Origin: Anthopleura xanthogrammica
Taxonomy: Eukaryota > Cnidaria > Anthozoa > Actiniaria > Actiniidae
Direction: 5' to 3'
Assembly (NCBI GenBank): GCA_964019055.1
Contig: OZ025217.1
Location: 7,561,966-7,625,965 of the forward strand
DNA length: 64,000 nucleotides
Shown here in pieces: positions 57,951 through 64,000 of the stretch; within the stretch, counting starts at the first letter, position 1, and every line of letters starts with the position of its first letter. Both the position numbers and the translations under genes were made by a program. The notes beneath the pieces were generated by a model. It made no database searches. It saw nothing but the letters and a program-made list of their open reading frames with translations, and was not told the origin of the DNA.

Positions 57951-60900
57951 TTTGGTGCCCGCGCATGCGCAGCTACAAAGTTAGGCACTTTAGGATTTTG
58001 GAATTTCTCAATTTTGATCACGGAAATGGATTACTGGCACGATTCCACCCATACATGGTCACGTTTACCTTGTGAAAATTTGGCAGTCTTCCCCTAGTTT
58101 TGGTGCCCGCGCATGCGCAGCTACAAAGTTAGGCACTTTAGGATTTTGGAATTTCTCAATTTTGATCACGGAAATGGATTACTGGCACGATTCCACCCAT
58201 ACATGGTCACGTTTATCTTGTGAAAATTCGGCAGTCTTCCCCAAGTTTTGGTGCCCGCGCATGCGCAGCTACAAAGATAAGCACTTTACGATTTTGGAAT
58301 TTCTCAATTTTCATCACGGAAATGGATTACTGGCACGATTCCACACATACATGGTCACGTTTATCTTGTGAAAATTCGGCAGTCTTCCCCTAGTTTTGGT
58401 GCCCGCGCATGTACACCTACAAAGATAAGCACTTTACGATTTTGGAATTTCTCAATTTTGAACACGGAAATGGATTACTGGCACGATTCCACCCATACAT
58501 GGTCACGTTTATCTTGTGAAAATTCGGCAGTCTTCCCCTAGTTATCGTGCCCGCGCATGCGCAGCTACAAAGATAAGCACTTTACGATTTTGGAATTTCT
58601 CAATTTTGATCACGGAAATGGATTACTGGCACGATTCCACACATACATGGTCACGTTTATCTTGTGAAAATTCGGCAGTCTTCCCCTAGTTTTGGTGCCC
58701 GCGCATGTACACCTACAAAGATAAGCACTTTACGATTTTGGAATTTCTCAATTTTGAACACGGAAATGGATTACTGGCACGATTCCACCCATACATGGTC
58801 ACGTTTATCTTGTGAAAATTCGGCAGTCTTCCCCTAGTTTTGGTGCCCGCGCATGCGCAGCTACAAAGTTAGGCACTTTAGGATTTTGGAATTTCTCAAT
58901 TTTGATCACGGAAATGGATTACTGGCACGATTCCACCCATACATGGTCACGTTTACCTTGTGACAATTTGGCAGTCTTCCCCTAGTTTTGGTGCCCGAGC
59001 ATGCGCAGCTACAAAGTTAGGCACTTTAGGATTTTGGAATTTCTCAATTTTGATCACGGAAATGGATTACTGGCACGATTCCACCCATACATGGTCACGT
59101 TTATCTTGTGAAAATTCGGCAGTCTTCCCCAAGTTTTGGTGCCCGCGCATGCGCAGCTACAAAGATAAGCACTTTACGATTTTGGAATTTCCCAATTTTG
59201 ATCACGGAAATGGATTACTGGCACGATTCCACACATACATGGTCACGTTTATCTTGTGAAAATTCGGCAGTCTTCCCCTAGTTTTGGTGCCCGCGCATGT
59301 ACACCTACAAAGATAAGCACTTTACGATTTTGGAATTTCTCAATTTTGAACACGGAAATGGATTACTGGCACGATTCCACCCATACATGGTCACGTTTAT
59401 CTTGTGAAAATTCGGCAGTCTTCCCCTAGTTTTGGTGCCCGAGCATGCGCAGCTACAAAGATAGGCATTTTACGATTGAGGAATTTGCCAATTTTGATCA
59501 CGGAAATGGATTGCTGGCACGATTCTACCTATACATGGTCACGTTTATCTTGTGAAAATTCGGCAGTCTTCCCCTAGTTTTGGTGCCCGCGCATGCGCAG
59601 CTACAAAGTTAGGCACTTTACGATTTTGGAATTTGCCAATTTTGATCACGGAAATGGATTGCTGGCACGATTCTACCTATACATGGTCACGTTTATCTTG
59701 TGAAAATTTGGCAGTCTTCCCCTAGTTTTGGTGCCCGCGCATGCGCAGCTACAAAGTTAGGCACTTTAGGATTTTGGAATTTCTCAATTTTGATCACGGA
59801 AATGGATTACTGGCACGATTCCACCCATACATGGTCACGTTTACCTTGTGAAAATTTGGCAGTCTTCCCCTAGTTTTGGTGCCCGCGCATGCGCAGCTAC
59901 AAAGTTAGGCACTTTAGGATTTTGGAATTTCTCAATTTTGATCACGGAAATGGATTACTGGCACGATTCCACCCATACATGGTCACGTTTATCTTGTGAA
60001 AATTCGGCAGTCTTCCCCAAGTTTTGGTGCCCGCGCATGCGCAGCTACAAAGATAAGCACTTTACGATTTTGGAATTTCCCAATTTTGATCACGGAAATG
60101 GATTACTGGCACGATTCCACACATACATGGTCACGTTTATCTTGTGAAAATTCGGCAGTCTTCCCCTAGTTTTGGTGCCCGCGCATGTACACCTACAAAG
60201 ATAAGCACTTTACGATTTTGGAATTTCTCAATTTTGAACACGGAAATGGATTACTGGCACGATTCCACCCATACATGGTCACGTTTATCTTGTGAAAATT
60301 CGGCAGTCTTCCCCTAGTTTTGGTGCCCGAGCATGCGCAGCTACAAAGATAGGCATTTTACGATTGAGGAATTTGCCAATTTTGATAACGGAAATGGATT
60401 GCTGGCACGATTCTACCTATACATGGTCACGTTTATCTTGTGAAAATTCGGCAGTCTTCCCCTAGTTTTGGTGCCCGCGCATGCGCAGCTACAAAGTTAG
60501 GCACTTTACGATTTTGGAATTTGCCAATTTTGATCACGGAAATGGATTGCTGGCACGATTCTACCTATACATGGTCACGTTTATCTTGTGAAAATTTGGC
60601 AGTCTTCCCCTAGTTTTGGTGCCCGCGCATGCGCAGCTACAAAGTTAGGCACTTTAGGATTTTGGAATTTCTCAATTTTGATCACGGAAATGGATTACTG
60701 GCACGATTCCACCCATACATGGTCACGTTTATCTTGTGAAAATTCGGCAGTCTTCCCCTAGTTTTGGTGCCCGCGCATGCGCAGCTACAAAGATAAGCAC
60801 TTTACGATTTTGGAATTTGCCAATTTTGATCACGGAAATGGATTACTGGCACGATTCCACACATACATGGTCACGTTTATCTTGTGAAAATTCGGCAGTC

Positions 60901-62500
60901 TTCCCCTAGTTTTGGTGCCCGCGCATGTACACCTACAAAGATAAGCACTTTACGATTTTGGAATTTCTCAATTTTGAACACGGAAATGGATTACTGGCAC
61001 GATTCCACCCATACATGGTCACGTTTATCTTGTGAAAATTCGGTAGTCTTCCCCTAGTTTTGTTGCCCGAGCATGCGCAGCTACAAAGATAGGCATTTTA
61101 CGATTTAGGAATTTGCCAATTTTGATCACGGAAATGGATTGCTGGCACGATTCTACCTATACATGGTCACGTTTATCTTGTGAAAATTCGGCAGTCTTCC
61201 CCTAGTTTTCGTGCCCGCGCATGCGCAGCTACAAAGATAAGCACTTTACGATTTTGGAATTTCTCAATTTTGATCACGGAAATGGATTACTGGCACGATT
61301 CCACACATACATGGTCACGTTTATCTTGTGAAAATTCGGCAGTCTTCCCCTAGTTTTGGTGCCCGCGCATGTACACCTACAAAGATAAGCACTTTACGAT
61401 TTTGGAATTTCTCAATTTTGAACACGGAAATGGATTACTGGCACGATTCCACCCATACATGGTCACGTTTATCTTGTGAAAATTCGGCAGTCTTCCCCTA
61501 GTTTTGGTGCCCGCGCATGCGCAGCTACAAAGTTAGGCACTTTAGGATTTTGGAATTTCTCAATTTTGATCACGGAAATGGATTACTGGCACGATTCCAC
61601 CCATACATGGTCACGTTTATCTTGTGAAAATTCGGCAGTCTTCCCCTAGTTTTGGTGCCCGCGCATGCGCAGCTACAAAGATAAGCACTTTACGATTTTG
61701 GAATTTGCCAATTTTGATCACGGAAATGGATTACTGGCACGATTCCACACATACATGGTCACGTTTATCTTGTGAAAATTCGGCAGTCTTCCCCTAGTTT
61801 TGGTGCCCGCGCATGTACACCTACAAAGATAAGCACTTTACGATTTTGGAATTTCTCAATTTTGAACACGGAAATGGATTACTGGCACGATTCCACCCAT
61901 ACATGGTCACGTTTATCTTGTGAAAATTCGGTAGTCTTCCCCTAGTTTTGTTGCCCGAGCATGCGCAGCTACAAAGATAGGCATTTTACGATTTAGGAAT
62001 TTGCCAATTTTGATCACGGAAATGGATTGCTGGCACGATTCTACCTATACATGGTCACGTTTATCTTGTGAAAATTCGGCAGTCTTCCCCTAGTTTTCGT
62101 GCCCGCGCATGCGCAGCTACAAAGATAAGCACTTTACGATTTTGGAATTTCTCAATTTTGATCACGGAAATGGATTACTGGCACGATTCCACACATACAT
62201 GGTCACGTTTATCTTGTGAAAATTCGGCAGTCTTCCCCTAGTTTTGGTGCCCGCGCATGTACACCTACAAAGATAAGCACTTTACGATTTTGGAATTTCT
62301 CAATTTTGAACACGGAAATGGATTACTGGCACGATTCCACCCATACATGGTCACGTTTATCTTGTGAAAATTCGGCAGTCTTCCCCTAGTTTTGGTGCCC
62401 GCGCATGCGCAGCTACAAAGTTAGGCACTTTAGGATTTTGGAATTTCTCAATTTTGATCACGGAAATGGATTACTGGCACGATTCCACCCATACATGGTC
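57950..62500 (+). repeat. 888-bp (6-mer) HOR domain, right end
   Basis: GTTTACCTTGTG recurs at 58064, 58952 and 59840 (888 bp each), CGATTGAGGAATTTGCC at 59474 and 60362 (888), and CGGTAGTCTTCCCC with TTTTGTTGCCCG at about 61041 and 61929 (888). The first two units keep the spacing but contain different monomers in the middle: one has the TAGTTATCGTGCC block, the other the GATTGAGG block. Confidence 0.82.
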
Positions 62501-64000
62501 ACGTTTATCTTGTGAAAATTCGGCAGTCTTCCCCTAGTTTTGGTGCCCGCGCATGCGCAGCTACAAAGATAAGGACTTTACGATTTTGGAATTTGCCAAT
62601 TTTGATCACGGAAATGGATTGCTGGCACGATTCTACCTATACATGGTCACGTTTATCTTGTGAAAATTCGGCAGTCTTCCCCTAGATTTGGTGCCCGCGC
62701 ATGCGCAGCTACAAAGATAGGCATTTTACGATTTTGTAATTTGCCAATTTTGATCACGGAAATGGATTCCTGGCACGATTCTACTTATACATGGTCACGT
62801 TTATCTTGTGAAAATTCGGCAGTCTTCCCCTAGTTTTGGTGCCCGCGCATGCGCAGCTACAAAGATAGGCACTTTACGATTTTGGAATTTGCCAATTTTG
62901 ATCACGGAAATAGATTACTGGCACGATTCCACCCATACATGGTCACGTTTATCTTGTGAAAATTCGGCAGTCTTCCCTTAGTTTTGGTGCCCGCGCATGC
63001 GCAGCTACAAAGATAAGCACTTTACGATTTTGGAATTTCTCAATTTTGATCACTGAAATGGATTACTGGCACGATTCCACACATACATGGTCACGTTTAT
63101 CTTGTGAAAATTCGGCAGTCTTCCCCTAGTTTTGGTGCCCGCGCATGTGCACCTACAAAGATAAGCACTTTACGATTTTGGAATTTCTCAATTTTGATCA
63201 CGGAAATGGATTACTGGCACGATTCCACCCATACATGGTCACGTTTATCTTGTGAAAATTCGGCAGTCTTCCCCTAGTTTTGGTGCCCGAGCATGCGCAG
63301 CTACAAAGATAGGCATTTTACGATTTAGGAATTTGCCAATTTTGATCCCGGAAATGGATTGCTGGCACGATTCTACCTATACATGGTCACGTTTATCTTG
63401 TGAAAATTCGGCAGTCTTCCCCTAGTTTTGGTGCCCGCGCATGCGCAGCTACAAAGATAGGCACTTTACGATTTTGGAATTTGCCAATTTTAATATCGGA
63501 AATGGATTGCTGGCACGATTCTACCTATACATGGTCACGTTTATCTTGTGAAAATTCGGCAGTCTTCCCCTAGTTTTGGTGCCCGCGCATGCGCAGCTAC
63601 AAAGTTAGGCACTTTACGATTTTGGAATTTGCCAATTTTGATCACGGAAATGGATTACTGGCACGATTCCACCCATACATGGTCACGTTTATCTTGTGAA
63701 AATTCGGCAGTCTTCCCCTAGTTTTGGTGCCCGCGCATGCGCAGGTACAAAGATAGGCATTTTACGATTTTGGAATTTCCCAATTTTGATCACGGAAATG
63801 GATTGCTGGCACGATTCTACCTATACATGGTCACGTTTATCTTGTGAAAATTCGGCAGTCTTCCCTTAGTTTTGGTGCCCGCGCATGCGCAGCTACAAAG
63901 ATAAGCACTTTACGATTTTGGAATTTCTCAATTTTCATCACGGAAATGGATTACTGGCACGATTCCACACATACATGGTCACGTTTATCTTGTGAAAATT
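62500..64000 (+). repeat. Copy of the 56.1-57.3 kb segment, 6364 bp (43 monomers) downstream
   Basis: CCTAGATTTGG at 62681 and 56317, and AATTTTAATATCGG at 63486 and 57122, are both 6364 bp apart. The intervening order (GATTCCTGGC with CTACTTATAC, AAATAGATTAC, CCCTTAGTTTTGG, GTGCACC, GATCCCGG) matches. The copy at 55.3-56.3 kb is 7400 bp (50 monomers) away and shares only the first part of the segment. Confidence 0.82.

Larger units (their letters stand above)
41035..64000 (+). repeat. Satellite B array, right arm part 2, ~155 monomers of 148 bp
   Basis: Same orientation and monomer as 17326-40166, resuming in phase after the insertion. From about 47800 a new monomer pair becomes dominant: one ending CCACACATACATGG, followed by one with GCGCATGTACACCTAC or GCGCATGTGCACCTAC. 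I saw neither left of that point. The array runs off the right edge. Confidence 0.97.

Noticed and set aside
5987..64000. Open frames of 65-117 codons in satellite B with similar peptides
   Set aside because: Each is one or two monomers read through before the frame shift that a 148-bp period imposes. Their similarity reflects the DNA repeat, and they occur on opposite strands in the two arms exactly as the repeat is inverted.
5987..64000. CRISPR array
   Set aside because: Although repeats are regular, there are no unique spacers; the whole 148-bp unit repeats, and there are no cas genes or bacterial features.
5987..64000. CENP-B box in satellite B
   Set aside because: AATTCGGCAGTCTTCCCC begins like the box (TTCG), but lacks the required internal A and the CGGG that define it. 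I found no other candidate.
1..64000. Telomeric repeats
   Set aside because: No runs of TTAGGG, TTAGG, TTTAGGG or similar short telomeric units on either strand.
1..64000. rRNA, tRNA or 5S-derived satellite
   Set aside because: Neither monomer shows tRNA A/B boxes in the right spacing or recognisable rRNA sequence.
5987..64000. Satellite B as a virus-derived or plasmid sequence
   Set aside because: No open frames, replication genes or viral motifs. The organisation, with a fixed monomer, HORs and CpG decay, is that of chromosomal satellite DNA.

Overview
This window is almost entirely satellite DNA from a eukaryotic chromosome, most likely an animal, although nothing in it fixes the species. 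I find no supportable protein-coding gene, rRNA or tRNA. The evidence for a eukaryotic heterochromatic block (pericentromeric, centromeric or subtelomeric) is about 63 kb of head-to-tail repeats, nested higher-order repeats (HORs), a monomer close to nucleosome-core length, CpG-decay variants and one short inverted-repeat transposon. The window begins and ends inside repeat arrays, so neither array end is seen.

Layout. (1) 1-5977: satellite A, about 18 very similar monomers of about 329 bp, each built from degenerate ~20-bp blocks that alternate T-tracts and A-tracts. (2) 5978-5986: a 9-bp junction. (3) 5987-17315: satellite B, a 148-bp monomer, about 76 copies in one orientation, with local HORs (296-bp dimers, a 2072-bp 14-mer present twice, and a 1332/1480-bp repeat). 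(4) 17316-17325: a 10-bp switch point where satellite B reverses orientation. (5) 17326-40166: about 154 satellite B monomers in the opposite orientation, in a mosaic of HOR domains (1183, 1184, 888 and 1332 bp). (6) 40167-41034: an 868-bp non-satellite insertion bounded by 22-bp terminal inverted repeats (21/22 identical), the signature of a non-autonomous DNA transposon. It interrupts one satellite B monomer and adds exactly one extra base beyond its own length. (7) 41035-64000: about 155 more satellite B monomers with further HORs (886, 444, 1480, 740, 888 bp and larger).

Nothing here works together as a gene system. The points of interest are architectural. Satellite A has A/T tracts spaced on average 10.4 bp apart over about 260 bp of each monomer, which predicts strongly curved DNA. 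Satellite B has a perfect GCGCATGCGC palindrome in an alternating pyrimidine-purine run once per 148 bp. The satellite B array forms two facing arms. HOR period changes abruptly from domain to domain, and some private variants recur tens of kilobases apart. Numerous short open frames exist on both strands, but they are by-products of repeats whose lengths are not multiples of three.

All periods were obtained by subtracting the positions of diagnostic variants read by eye. HOR edges are therefore approximate to about one monomer, and percent identities were not computed.
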